Below, piece by piece: positions 1 to 11,491 of a DNA stretch of 64,000 bases. The notes below the pieces were generated by a model. The model ran no database searches. It was not told the DNA's origin and saw only the letters and a program-made list of their open reading frames with translations. The stretch's first letter is position 1, and every line of letters begins with the position of its first letter. The position numbers and the translations under genes were made by a program. Origin of the DNA: Pseudoneurospora amorphoporcata (taxonomy: Eukaryota; Ascomycota; Sordariomycetes; Sordariales; Sordariaceae); contig MU859078.1 in the NCBI GenBank assembly GCA_033297205.1, positions 1-64,000 on the forward strand, written 5' to 3'.

Positions 1-328
1 TTCTGTGGAGACTAAGTTCCCCAGTGACCAGCCTACTATACTACTGAGTAGTACAGGGCAGTTACAAGGCACAGTACTAGCCACACGTTAACAATAGTAT
101 TAATATTAGATTAGTATGTTTAACAGTTATTACTTTAACAAATAGTAATATAATAATAAGAAGGGTATCGTCAATTTAAAGCTGTAAGTATATACTTATC
201 CTCTCTCTATAATGAAAATTAATTAATAAAATTAGGGTAATCTCAAACCGATTTAAATAGTTGTTTTCAATATTATAATTAATTTACTTACTCTCTCATA
301 CAATTTAATTTACTATATATTTACTAAT

Positions 329-406
329 GAGAAGCGCTACTCGCACGTTGGCAAAACTCTACTCACACGTGGATCTACATTTTTTTCCCATACATAACCC
401 GAACCC
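329..406 (+). repeat. Left terminal inverted repeat
   Basis: Left 78-bp arm of the 329-1078 element. It contains the two copies of the 12-bp CTACTC(G/A)CACGT motif starting at 337 and 359. Confidence 0.85.
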
Positions 407-1000
407 GCTCAAAGTCTGCCATAGCTGATGTATTCTTTCATAAATTTCGCTAAGCACATCTGGGCATTTCAATCTTTCAAAGTTGCCATGCTATGCCAAG
501 CCCAAATTCTAGACTGCAGCGTACGCACTCCTAGATTTGTACCCAGATCCAGTTCTTACAGGGCATTTATATAGCAGTCTTATAGGGCACTTAGCAGCAC
601 GGTCGCATGCGCCCGTCAGCTAAGTCACTACATCGGTTATCTATATCGCAATTAGCTAGGGAAACGCACAGAAAAATGATGGATCATTCTATACCATCGA
701 CAGATGCTAGCGCTTTGTTTACTTAATAATATCTCATAATGCACAACGTAGTAGATTAAAGGATTATAATGTGGTGATGCATGCGATAGTAGTTTGGTAA
801 AGGAAGTAGTGCGATAAGGCACTAGTGCTAGTGCTAGAAAATCACGAGTTAAACTGCCCAGTCTGGGCTGGTCTGAGCGCCCAGACTAGGGTGGCCAGTG
901 CAGTACGACTGCAGGGGTCTGAATGTGTACTAGGCTAAAATCTAGGAGCTTGGCGAGTACAGTACAACCTAAATGGGTGTGGGACCATAGCAGGTCGCCA

Positions 1001-1078
1001 GGGTTCGGGTTATGTATGAGAAAAAAATGTGGATCTACGTACGAGTAGAGTTTTGCCAACGTGCGAGTAGCGCTTCTC
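1001..1078 (-). repeat. Right terminal inverted repeat
   Basis: Right 78-bp arm of the 329-1078 element, matching the left arm in reverse complement at 73 of 78 positions. Confidence 0.85.
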
Positions 1079-1430
1079 TTTAATAAACTAATTTCTAATA
1101 TTATTTATTAGAAAATTACTAGTAAAAGAATATATACAAGAGAAGCAATTAAAACGAACTACCTATACTATATACTCTTCAGCGTAGTATAAAGATAATA
1201 CTGATTTTAAAATTAATTCCTCCCCTACTTTATTAGATAAATAAGGTATAAAGCGAATCCTAACTTTCTTATACTATATAATTTACAACCTTACAATTTA
1301 TAAGCGAGACCGCTACTAGCTAGCCTACCTACGTTAATTAAATTTAGGAATAACTTCACTTAGCTCAAGATATATTGCAATTTATTGGCTCGCTTCCAGC
1401 TTCCCTACACTAGACTATACTCCACATCTA

Positions 1431-2725
1431 GTGCAATGTCAAAATCGCTGCAAAAGGTAGTAAAATCGAGGTATCTGCATAGGCCCAGATGGTACTATGG
1501 ATTCTGGATGGTGATCCGATTGGAGCTTGGCAAAAATGATACGGTTTCCCGGCTAAAGGGATGATAACTACGCAGTCCGGTCACGGCGTCATCCATCACG
1601 CCCCGGTTCACGATATTTTAGCCCCGGACTACTGCCCTCGATAGCGGCTGCGGCAACGCATGCGCAATCCAATCAATACGTGTCGCTGAATAGTGATTGG
1701 TCAATTTGTCTTTTATCGCTTTCATGTCAATCGCGGCAGCGTCGATGGTGAGATACCTTCGGATGGTTGAGCGCGGGAGAGAGGGGGTTCCATTGTGTGG
1801 TGTAGGTGAGGAGAGGGAAGGAAGTTAATGGGTGAGGTGACGTCGGTAGGTAGGTTCCTTGTCCCGCCCCCGATCGCCGCCGCCGCTTGTAGTGTGTGGT
1901 CTGTATGCCCTCGTCCTTTCTACAGGATTCGAAGATTTCGCGATCAATCACTGCACGCAAATACGGTTCTTGTGCCTGTTGGAGAAACACCATGACAGCC
2001 CAATGCTCCCTCGTGATTAATCGAGTTTTTCTCCTCTATCCTGCTTTTCTTAACCTAGCCAGCCCTTTTACATGTCAGGTAACCAGTCCCGCTTTCTTCA
2101 GGACAACCTAAAAACCCAAACTAAAGAAGCAGGGGACTCCTCGACCTTTTTTGGTTAGTTTTTTTCCGCTTTGCATGTCCCACAAGAAAGACAAGATCCA
2201 CAAATTCACACACCTCACAACGACAGCGTCGATTTCACCAACTCGTGGCTTTGTTAATCCCATCTCCACTTAGAGATTCGAACCACCCAGTTGAGAGCCG
2301 GCATCACCCCGGCTTGCCGTCTGGGCTGTATGCAGTAGTCTAGTCCTTGAAGACTAGCGTCTACCGGTGCCCGGTTCGTTGCGACTCTTGCGATTTGCGA
2401 AGCTAGGGGAAATCGAATCGTGAGATCAAATCAGTCTTTGTCATTGCCGCCACGTCGAGTCTGGAAGTGGAACTACGGGTAACGAGGGACCAGCTGTGTG
2501 TGTTGTGTGTGTTGTGTGTTTGTGTTTTTATCTAGTGGGATCCTCCTCCTCCTCCATCGTCGTCTCTTGTTCAACTCTTCGTGATCGTCTCGCTGTCTTT
2601 CTTCCCTCTTTTCCCCTCTTTCCCTCTCCCTCTTCCTCTTCATTCCTACTCTTCCTCCTTGTTACAACACCATAGTGATACAAGAGACGATCTTAGACTA
2701 TTCCTACCCAAGGTCACACCACCCG
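1431..2725. other. Upstream region of the amino-acid transporter gene
   Basis: Normal-composition DNA between the RIP-like tract and the first ATG of the transporter. It holds a TGTGTGTT-type simple repeat near 2490-2530 and CT-rich stretches at 2545-2660, typical of a fungal promoter or 5' leader. Short ORFs here lack any recognisable similarity. No gene seen. Confidence 0.5.
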
Positions 2726-5229
2726 ATGTCGTCAAGAAACCCGACAACGTGGGACCAGTACGAGCGCGGGGGTCGGTCTCCCGGCAGAACTGGCAGTTTC
2801 TCCTCGGTGGGAAACAGAAGTGTTCAGTTCGAGAACGAGTCACTGCTTGGACGCAGTGCTGATGCCAATGGCTACGGCGAGGATGGGGAATGGCCACAGT
2901 TGAGGCGTAGGAGGTAAGCGGACCGACCTAGAAACTCGAAACTAGCTACACCACTTCAACAAGGCGCAACGAAACTGACTACTAACCACCCAAACCCGTC
3001 GCAGATCTTCCATCACCAACCGTCTTTCCGCCGTGGCCGATATTGGTGGTGTCAACAGTATCCGCTCCTTCACCAGGAGTTGGCAGCGTGCCGCCGGCTT
3101 CAGCGAAGTCATCCCCCAGCGCCCATCCTTCGTCTTCGCCCCCGATCAAGCCCTAATAGCAGTACCGCCCTCCGGCGCGGCTCCTATTCAGTATGGAAGG
3201 AGTGACCTCGAAGCTGGCGAGGCAACTCCCCGATCGTCTCTGTTGCGACAGCACTTTGAATCTGCTGGCTCTGCTCCCCACGACGAAATAGCGGAACCCA
3301 GCACGACAACAACAACAGCAGCGGCGCAACGGCATTCGGCCGATTACCGAGAGCGCGAGGCGAAGGCGCTTGAGAATGAGCTTGCCCAGGGATTTCGTGT
3401 GGGAAGCGCAACAGGATCGATATTTGCTATTCCGCCACACCTGGCTACTCCGCCAATCGTGGGCAGCTATGGGACGATTCCTGATTACGGGACAATACGG
3501 TCCAGGGGCAGCATAAGCAGGCAGTCGATAGACCAGGTCTCGTTGCTCTGGAGGGAACCGCAAGAGGTGCCGACGAACGTGCCCGATCAGGAGATCCCGC
3601 CTATTCTGGTGAAGGAGGTTGAGCAGGACGGGAAGATCGTTTTGGCTGTCGAGGGACAGTCGACGCTCCCGCAGACGGTATTTAACTCTATCAAGTAGGT
3701 CTTGAGCGCTCTTCACATTCTCTTCGATCACATCTCAGCGTTACTAACACGCTTCTTTTTCTTCCTATAGTGTCCTCATTGGAGTCGGCCTCCTAAGTTT
3801 GCCAATGGGCATCAAGTACGCCGGTTGGCTCTGCGGCATGGTCACTCTATTTCTGTGCGCCGCCGTAACCATCTACACCGCGAAGCTGTTGGCGAAATGT
3901 ATGGATTTGGATCCTAGTTTGATTACCTTCTCCGACCTCGCCTTCATCTCGTTCGGCCGAAACGCGCGCATAGCCACCAGTATCCTCTTCACGCTGGAGC
4001 TACTGGCTGCCTGCGTCGCCCTCATTGTTCTCTTTGCCGATTCTCTGGACCTGCTGTTCCCAGGGTTCCTTTCGGTTACAGGATGGAAGATCATCTGTGC
4101 GGTTATCATGGTACCGCTAAACTTTTTGCCGTTGAGGTTGTTGAGCTTTACGAGCATCATTGGCATTTTCTGCTGTTTTTCGAGTAAGTTGCAAGCGAGT
4201 GTCACTGGGAGCGGTTTACTGTATGTGTTGTGGACATGGCTAACTAGTTGATGCGCAGTTGTTCTCATCTTGCTCACCGATGGCTTCCTCAAGCCTACAG
4301 CGCCTGGTTCCCTCATCGAGCCTGCCAAAACCTACATGTTCCCGCAAAATTGGTTGACTTTGCCTCTGTCATTCGGTCTGCTTATGTCTCCTTGGGGCGG
4401 CCATAGCGTATTCCCCAATGTAAGAATAATCGTTCTGGGAAAACTGAATGAAGTGTCTTCATACTAACATCCTCACCTAGATCTACCGAGATATGAGACA
4501 TCCGTACAAGTATACAAAAGCGTTGAAAATCACTTTCTCGTTTACTGTGAGTCGCTTCTTTTCTTTCGGGTTATACAACATTCACTGACCGCATTGCAGT
4601 ACCTCCTAGACGCAACCACAGCAGTTGCCGGCCTCCTCATGTTCGGCGACGGCGTCCGCGACGAAATCACATCCAACATCCTGCTCGAGACCAGCTACCC
4701 CAAGGTCCTGACCTTCTTCATGTGCGCCTTCGTCGCCATCATCCCGCTGACCAAGATCCCGCTCAACGCGCGCCCCATCATCGCCACGCTGGAAGTCCTG
4801 TTCGGCCTACACACCACAACAGTGGCCGAGAGCTCCGGCCTCGTCGGCCGCTCCATGTACTTCCGCGGCGTCATGAAGATTGCTATTCGCGCGCTGACCG
4901 TCTTCTGCTTTTTGGTGATATCCATCGTTTTTCCCGCCTTTGATAGTATCATGGCTTTTATGGGGAGTGCGTTGTGTTTCCAGATTTGCGTTATGTAAGT
5001 CCATCTCTTACCCTGCTCTCGCAATTCACTGGCTGGCACGATGGTGTGGAAGACTAACCAATATCTTGATAATAGTCTACCAATTCTCTTCTACCTCAAA
5101 CTCTTTGGCAGCAGCATCTCGCGCAGAGAAAAGATCTTCGATTACTTCCTGCTTGCGATATCCATTACTCTGTCTACCGTCGGCACTGTTTGGGCGTTCC
5201 TGCCCAAGACGATGTTTGTTCCTGAATAA
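2726..5229 (+). CDS. Vacuolar amino acid transporter, AVT1-like (AAAP family)
   Basis: Seven exons: 2726-2913, 3005-3694, 3771-4183, 4259-4419, 4481-4546, 4600-4994, 5076-5229, giving 688 residues. The first ~285 residues are hydrophilic, Ser/Arg-rich and probably cytosolic. The Aa_trans domain begins at the conserved FNSINVLIGVGLLSLP motif, formed across the exon 2/3 junction, and continues with GIKYAGW, a PWGGHSVFPN segment and about ten hydrophobic helices to the C-terminus. Yeast Avt1, of similar build (about 600 residues), moves neutral amino acids into the vacuole by proton exchange; the same role is inferred here. ATG 2726 (MSSRNP) was chosen because the exon remains in frame with the acceptor at 3005 and no better upstream ATG exists. 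It converges with the PKA gene. Family assignment is firm; substrate and vacuolar location are inferred. Confidence 0.92.
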
Positions 5230-6372
5230 AGTAGTGGGGACCAGGACGGTCGGTGTTGTTCCATATGAATGGGTAGCATGATGTTGAAGTTTATGGGTCT
5301 TTGTGGTTTGCGATGAAGCATTGTTGAGTGCATCGTGTCCATGGATGGTGGTATCGCTTTTTTGCATCTATTTTGGTCTGGTCTGGTTAGGTTAGACTAA
5401 TAGGTAGCCTTTAGATCTTTATGAGATGGATGTATTCAACATTCTGCTACTTGATGGTTCCCGGCCAAAGCACGTACGTATCGCATGTCTACGATATTAT
5501 CCCACTGTCAAATTGTTGGCTCTCAACCGCCTACCTTAATTCCCTTTGTTTTTGCTCCTTCCTTCCTTGATATCGATCAGTTAGATCCATGAGTATAGAG
5601 TGAATAGACGTTGACGATACTATGTAATCAATGGCACATGCCAACATCGACCAGACATTTGGGTCCTTGAGTCCTTGGGTCTTTCATCCATTTGCGCTGT
5701 TATCACATATGGGAACCTTCATCCAATCCAGAGATGCCTTTACCTCTTTTTTAAGATACAAGACCATCTCCACATAGCAGGCAGTCAAAGCAGATCACAG
5801 CCCTTGCAAATGACTCGAGTGTATAATGCAATTCATCGTTCTTTCATTTTTTTCATGATAAAACAAAAGCCGGCCAGGCTACTCCTCTCACAGTTCATTG
5901 TCACCTGCTATTCAGTCACTGCTTCACTTAAAGCCGAGCGAAAACCCACTTAGACAATCGAACCCCTTCTCAGGCGCCATCCGTATGATTTGTTTACGCA
6001 AAAATAGGGGGACAATAACAACAACCTGAACGTAGACGTAAACAAAACTGGCCACCCCTTTTGCAACCTCCCACCCCTATTTCCCACAGACTCATCCTGA
6101 GTTGACTTGATCATGCATACCCAAGGCAAGTAGTCGGTTTCTTTCTTTCGTCTCATAACGCATGCTACACGCATCCACTGCTGCTATACTTCTTGGTTCG
6201 TATTTCGGGTTTATACAAAAACGGCCATGGTTGGGTGATTTCCGGATTCGAGCCCATTAGACGTGCCGATTCTCTGGCCTCTGCGTATTTGATCGGCACA
6301 GCCGAATAAGCTAATCGAGTACTGATTATACACCATTCAAATCCACAGCGATTGGGTTTTCGAGCTTGCTTC
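5230..6372. other. Convergent 3' intergenic region
   Basis: Tail-to-tail spacer between the transporter and the PKA gene, expected to hold both 3' UTRs and polyadenylation sites. Only short unsupported ORFs are present. Confidence 0.6.
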
Positions 6373-8120
6373 TTAGAAGTCCTGGAACAAGTGACCGAAC
6401 CTGATTTCATGTTAGCATCCACATACCATATGAACACCCAAAACTGATAAACTTACTCATCTGTCCCTCCTGATCCATACCGCTCAGTCTCCTCAGGGTA
6501 CCTATCAAACTGGCTTGCGTCTCCCGCTCCGGCCTTGACCGGCGGAGTGTAGGGCGCATCGATGTCTTTCCTCGCAAGTCGGTCCCAGGTCACCTCGGCA
6601 AACCAAGGGTGTCTCTTCACGTCTGACGGCCCGCCGTACAGGTTTCCAAGGCGCTTGGTCAGGTCTGCCGTGATCAACCGTTCCAACAAGTCCTGGGCGT
6701 CGGGGTTGACCCACTGCGGGTATCTGACCTTGCCCTTGAGAATGTTTTCGTAGATTTTCATGGGCGAGCTGCCGTCCCAGAAGGGCGTGTAACCGCAAAG
6801 CATTTCGTAAATCAAAATACCAAGCGACCACCTGTGCCAGACAGACTCATATTAGCAATTGAATCGGCTGAAAAAGATTGCGGAACAGATGAATGTTCTT
6901 ACCAATCTACAGATTTGTTGTAACCCTTGTTGGAAACAACCTCGGGCGCCAAGTAGTCTGGAGTACCACATAGTGTCCACGTCTTATCTGGCACTCGCTT
7001 GGCGAACCCGAAATCCGTAATCTTGAGATGGCCGTGGCGGTCAAGCAGAAGGTTCTCAGGCTTCAGATCTCTGTAAATGATATCCCGCGCGTGTAGGTAC
7101 TCGAGAGCCAAGGTGACTTCTGCAGCGTAGAACTTGGCAACGGGGTTAGGAAAGCGCTATATAATGCGTTCGTGTCAGCCACACACGTACTACTTAACTG
7201 GTAAACCATCTTGAACTCACTCCAGACTTCCTCAGCAGCGAGAAGAGCTCGCCACCCTCCACGAAATCCATCACCATGTAGAGATTCTTGGCGTCCTGAA
7301 ACGTTCCCCATAGAGTGATTAGGAAGGGGTGCTTGACCTCCCCGAGCATTCTTCTTTCGTCATTGGTGTGTTCGACTTGCTTCATCTTGACCACTTGGGC
7401 CTTTTTCAGCACCTTGACGGCATAGAAGCGCGAGTTATGCCGAGACTGGACCAGGTGGACTCTGCCGAAGCTACCAGTGCCGAGGGTTCTCAAGATCTCA
7501 AAGTCGGCGAGCGAATACTTGCCCTTGGTAACCCTGGGTTGACTAGGCTGCTGCTGCTGTTGGGGTTGTTGCTGCTGCTGCTGCTGCTGTTGCTGGTGAT
7601 GGGGCGGCTGCAATGATTGCTGTGTTTGAGGCATGGATGGCTGGGGCGAGTGCGGCGCAGGCAGGCCGCCGTTAGCCGGGGATACAGATGGAACGAATCT
7701 AGACGACTGTTGATAGGTGCCGGGCTGGTCGTATTGCGGTTGGTGTATGAGGTTGGAGATGGACGGGAGGTTCTGCTGCTCCGCGGCTCCAGGAGAGGGC
7801 GTGTGCTGAGGGGGATATGAATGCTGTTGAACCGGGAGGGAATTCATGTTGACGGGCGTCTCGTGCGGCAAGGGGATGGGTGTATGGTCTGTATCGATGG
7901 TGAAACTGGAAGTGCCGGTCGTGGCTGGCTGGGAAGTGGCCTGCGACGCACTCGAGTGCGACCCGACCTGGGCGATGCTGCTCTGGATGGAGTTGTGGTC
8001 GAGGCTCGAGGCCGAGGTAGGGGTGACTGGGCTGGTTGGGTGGCTAGTCGAAGAAGGGTCCGTATTACCCTCTTTCGTCCGTTTCTTTTTGAGGAAACTG
8101 AGGCCAGGCAAAGGCATCAA
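6373..8120 (-). CDS. pkac-1: cAMP-dependent protein kinase catalytic subunit
   Basis: Four exons on the minus strand: 8120-7221, 7156-6903, 6831-6457 and a 28-nt last exon 6400-6373, giving 518 residues. The first ~200 residues are low-complexity, ending in a Gln-rich tract (about 175-191). The kinase domain starts near 207: glycine loop GTGSFG, Lys236 in [15 protein letters not shown] with Asp330, DFG at 348-350, activation loop [11 protein letters not shown] with the PDK1-type Thr361, and APEV. The C-terminal tail ends FGHLFQDF, the AGC-kinase hydrophobic motif, encoded by the last exon. It phosphorylates R-R-x-S/T targets when cAMP releases the regulatory subunit, and in filamentous fungi controls growth and conidiation. 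Two adjacent ATGs start the ORF (8120, 8117); either is possible. Length, motifs and the neighbouring plc-1 match Neurospora pkac-1 as I recall it. Confidence 0.96.
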
Positions 8121-10298
8121 ATCCTATTTCCGGGTCGACAGCCGAGCGAGACCTGGGCCGTCTAATTGGGAGCTGGAGACGAGGGCCGGGACCGAGACGC
8201 GGCGGGGAGGGGGAGGAGAATCGAGCAGGAGTGGAGGCGGCGGCGGCTGTCGCGACTGCAGGATGAATGCAAGGCAATCAGTAAACACGAAACTTCAAGG
8301 GGGGAAAGACCAACGCATGGGGAACTGCGATCCGGCTCTGAGCTTTGATGTTGGGCGACACCGGGAAAGAAGAAAGAGATTGGGAAGGAACGGCAACCCC
8401 CAGGAGTGCAAGCGCAAGTGGAAACGCTCTGATCAAAAGCAGTCGCGGTGCAACTCCGGCTGCGGTATCGGTGCTTCCTTCTATCTCAGCAGCACCTCTT
8501 ATAAGAGGTCAGGCTACCGGACATCCGGGCGCGACAAGTTTGAAGGTTGTCCCCAGATGTACAAGATAAAGATGTAGGTCGGGTCGGTCCTCTCTGCGCA
8601 TTGACAAGCAGCGTCGCTGCGTTGAACTGGATAGTGTGATGGCGGGAAGGTAAGACGGGAGCGGAGGGGTGTAGAGCAATGCAGTGCAGTGACATGTGCT
8701 TCTGTTAGACACATACCAGACAAGTTGCTACTCCTTTTTGACAGGATTACCCAGCGAGCGCTCGTGTGTGGTAGCTGGAGAGAGGAGGATGAAAAGACGA
8801 AAAGAAGCCAAATAGCTGATCGAGTAGTTGCGTAGATGTTATGGTGAAGCGTGGTGTGGTGTGGTAAAGACTAGCAAAAGCGAGTAGCAAAGCGGAGAGT
8901 TGCGGCGACGTCAGGAATTGGAAGCCGGGAGGTGTGAAGTCACGCAGCGTTTCCCCCTCCCTTGCAGTTGCTTTTCCTTGTAGGGCGGGACCGAGTGCGA
9001 GCTGGTAACGTGTAGTTAGACTGGGGTAAGGTGTTTTGGACTGGAACCCTGTCAGTGTTTGTAAAGAATTGCTGTTACGTGTTGTTGCACGGTCGAATGG
9101 AGAGGAGCTGAGGGCTGAGCTGGAGGGCTGAATGAGGAGAAGAGGGATGTCGCGATTGAGGGGCAACCACTGTTAAAAAGCTGTGACAAAGACGAGAACG
9201 GTCAGGACAGCATGTGCGTTCTTGGGAATGCTTGTCCTATTTACATAGGGAGACATCTCTCTGTCTTTGTACTTGGAGCCACGCACGCCCCAATTGTTTT
9301 TAGCTGATTCAAGTTTCCCCTTGCTAGAGACGATCCCTAGAGACTTTTTCGTACACTTGGCCGAATCCTACCACTCCTAAATACGTCAAAGAGAAGATAC
9401 CTACGTATTCAGGCAGTTTGACGCTTCCAGTTCACCGATAGTATATATAAGCCCGGACGCATCCACTACTCTTACAAGTCAAACATACAGCCTACATTAT
9501 AAGTGTTCAGCTACTGTCAAGCCCAGGTGGTGCGGGGGATGGACACTTCAACTTGACAAGCTCCCGTCATCTTGCCTCACAGCTGGAGTCAGTGGTTGAA
9601 GTCACTGCGAGAGCTCGTGGGAATTCCACTCAGTGACATTGGAGGGGCCTGAGGAGCCGCCAGGTGGTGTAAAAAGGTGGGGTTGCCTCTACCCTTTGGA
9701 AGGGATCGTCCCTGTCGAATACACTTGTCGAGGTGCCCATCGCATCGTCATCGCCTTTGGGATCCAATCACGTCACCTTGGACTCGTGTCGACTCAACTC
9801 CGAGCTCCCAAGGCGGGAATACTAGCCATTTATGTCAATTTCTTTTCCAACCGACCATTGACGTTCGGCGGACACTCGGGAGTCGGGGAGGCTACCCGGC
9901 CCGTCATTATACCCACCGGCAAAGGATCCCGCTTATCGGCAGTTTCATAAAAAGCAGGAACCCCGTGCCTTGGGGGAAGACAAATGTGGTTTTTACCAGT
10001 CACCTCCAGGACCAGGGTCTCAAGACTTGTATATCGGGAGCAGGTTATGGCAGAGATATAAGAAAAGTCTCATTTTGACCGTCGCAATGAGCAAAGGGCA
10101 GTCGTCTCAGAATACCACCTCTTCTTCGGTAGAGAGGCAAGCTCAAAATACACAAACATAAAAAGAAAACAGACCGTCCGTGCCACCCGCGCCAATGCAG
10201 AAACTGTATGTGCGAATCCTCATCCTCTTATTCTTTTCCCCTCGATTGCGTATCGCGATTCACCACCACTCCGTTGTAGTCACCCCATATTCCCCCCC
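8121..10298. other. PKA upstream region and spacer to the lectin gene
   Basis: About 2.2 kb without a convincing gene. Toward 8121 it should carry the PKA promoter and leader; a short upstream ORF starting with ATG lies on the minus strand near 8714-8514. On the plus strand a TATA-like TATATATAA sits at 9442, followed by ORFs of about 100 codons (9633-10078) that begin only with GTG and resemble nothing I know. Confidence 0.5.
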
Positions 10299-11491
10299 TT
10301 AGAAGCGATGGCTGCGCTGCTGCTTCGTCCTGTACGCCGTGTATCCGACATAGGCGCCTCCCACCGCAAAGAAGAAGAAGAGCGTCTTCACCAGGAACCA
10401 AGTCCAGCTGCCCTCAGTCTGTTGATCCGTCACCTTCTTGCCCTTGCCACTGCCAGGGGTGGACTTGGTCGGCGGAGCGGTAGTGTAGAGGTTTCTGGCG
10501 TTGACCGAGATGATGTCGTGGTTGTCGCTAAGCTCGCCCGTCTCGGCCGTGAAACCGAGGTAGGCGACGGGAGGGATCGTGGGCGGCTCGTTGGTCTCGA
10601 AGCAGAGGACCCACTCGCCCTCGTTCTTGTACTGCAGCTCGAGCTTCAGGTACTTGTCCTGGAAGTGCGACAGCTTGAATTTGGTCGGCACGTTGGCGTG
10701 TCTGATACCGCGGGCCGAGCAGCCGGCCAGCTCCTGGTTCTTGCCATCCGTGTCCTTGTCGTACGAGGTCCGGCCGTCGCCCACCATGGCCATGACGTAG
10801 GGGAAGACGACGCCGGGCCGGTTGTTCTTGTACGTGTCGAAGAAGATGCCGAGACCCTCGAATCGGTCCTGGTTGCCGAAAACGGGTCCTTCCCGCCCGC
10901 GCTCCTTGGTGAGCCACATGGCGAATCCATCGCCGTAGAGCTGGTTCTTTCCGTGGATCTTGAACTCGACCTCGATTTCCCAGTTGGTTGCTGTCAAGGG
11001 CACCTTGGACCAAAGGCTGCCCATCTGCGACGGCCGGTCGGATGTGAGACGGATGTACCTTGACAAGAAGTACGGTTAGCGACGTCTTTCTTTGGCGACG
11101 TTGAACGGCTTGCTGCGCGGGAGCAACTCACTGGTCTGTGCGAATAATTGTGTCTCCTCCAAAGTCATACCACCGACTTTGCATGTCCGAGTCCAGGTAG
11201 GGCTGTAAATCGTGAACAACACCGGGTTAGTCATGGTAATCGTAACAAGACGTCGTCGACTAGAGTCAGGTCCCTCGAGACCCGGAGATTATGGGCGCAT
11301 ACCTGGTTCAAGCTATGCGTCCTGAGCTGTTGGAAGAAAGCGTTAGTACCATGCGCAGAATGGCGCGAGGCAGAGCTTCCGGAACTCACTCCAATGCTCT
11401 TCACGTTGCCCTCCGCATCTTGCTGCACAGCACCGTGTGCCGCCGTGGCCAGCCACAAGGCCGACAGTGCCGACGTCAGCAACTTGATCAT
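10299..11491 (-). CDS. L-type lectin cargo receptor (VIP36/Emp47-like)
   Basis: Four exons: 11491-11390, 11326-11303, 11202-11132, 11058-10299, giving 318 residues. Residues 1-20 form a signal peptide (MIKLLTSALSALWLATAAHG). The L-type lectin fold follows, with HSLNQPYLDSDMQSRWYDFG, GDTIIRTDQYIRLT, GDGFAMWLT and GLGIFFDTYKNN (metal- and mannose-binding region), and VVFPYVMAMVGDG. A hydrophobic membrane segment (WFLVKTLFFFFAVGGAYVGY) lies near the C-terminus, with a short basic cytosolic tail ending SHRF. Such proteins bind high-mannose glycoproteins and cycle between ER and Golgi. ATG 11491 is the start: the GTG nine bases upstream is not a eukaryotic start, and the ATG directly precedes the signal peptide. 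It is divergent from the NSRP1-like gene. Family assignment is firm; cargo is unknown. Confidence 0.93.

Larger units (their letters stand above)
329..1078. mobile_element. 750-bp element with 78-bp terminal inverted repeats
   Basis: Positions 329-406 and 1001-1078 are inverted copies of each other over 78 bp with five differences, all transitions. The ends read GAGAAGCGCTACTCGCAC inward. Each arm carries a 12-bp subterminal motif twice, CTACTCGCACGT and CTACTCACACGT in the left arm, at 22-bp spacing (337 and 359). The interior of about 590 bp has no useful ORF, so this is a non-autonomous DNA transposon or MITE-like relic. A target-site duplication is not clear because the flanks are TA-rich. 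I do not recognise the family. Confidence 0.75.
1..1430. repeat. TA-rich, RIP-like degenerate DNA
   Basis: From about 110 to 328 and from 1079 to about 1400 the sequence is very rich in A, T and TpA steps and has no credible reading frame. Composition becomes ordinary after about 1430. This fits the product of RIP, the fungal process that turns C into T in duplicated DNA. The original repeat is no longer recognisable. An inverted-repeat element of more normal composition lies inside it (329-1078). RIP is inferred from composition only; no intact parent copy is present in the window. Confidence 0.6.

Noticed and set aside
2260..2300. tRNA-like T-loop on the minus strand (GGTTCGAATC)
   Set aside because: The flanking bases do not form a T-stem and no acceptor or anticodon arm can be drawn.
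7846..8577. 243-codon plus-strand ORF opposite the PKA start
   Set aside because: It is antisense to a well-supported exon and leader; its openness mirrors the codon bias and Gln/Ser repeats of the real gene.
10308..11063. 251-codon plus-strand ORF
   Set aside because: Antisense shadow of the lectin exon, without similarity.
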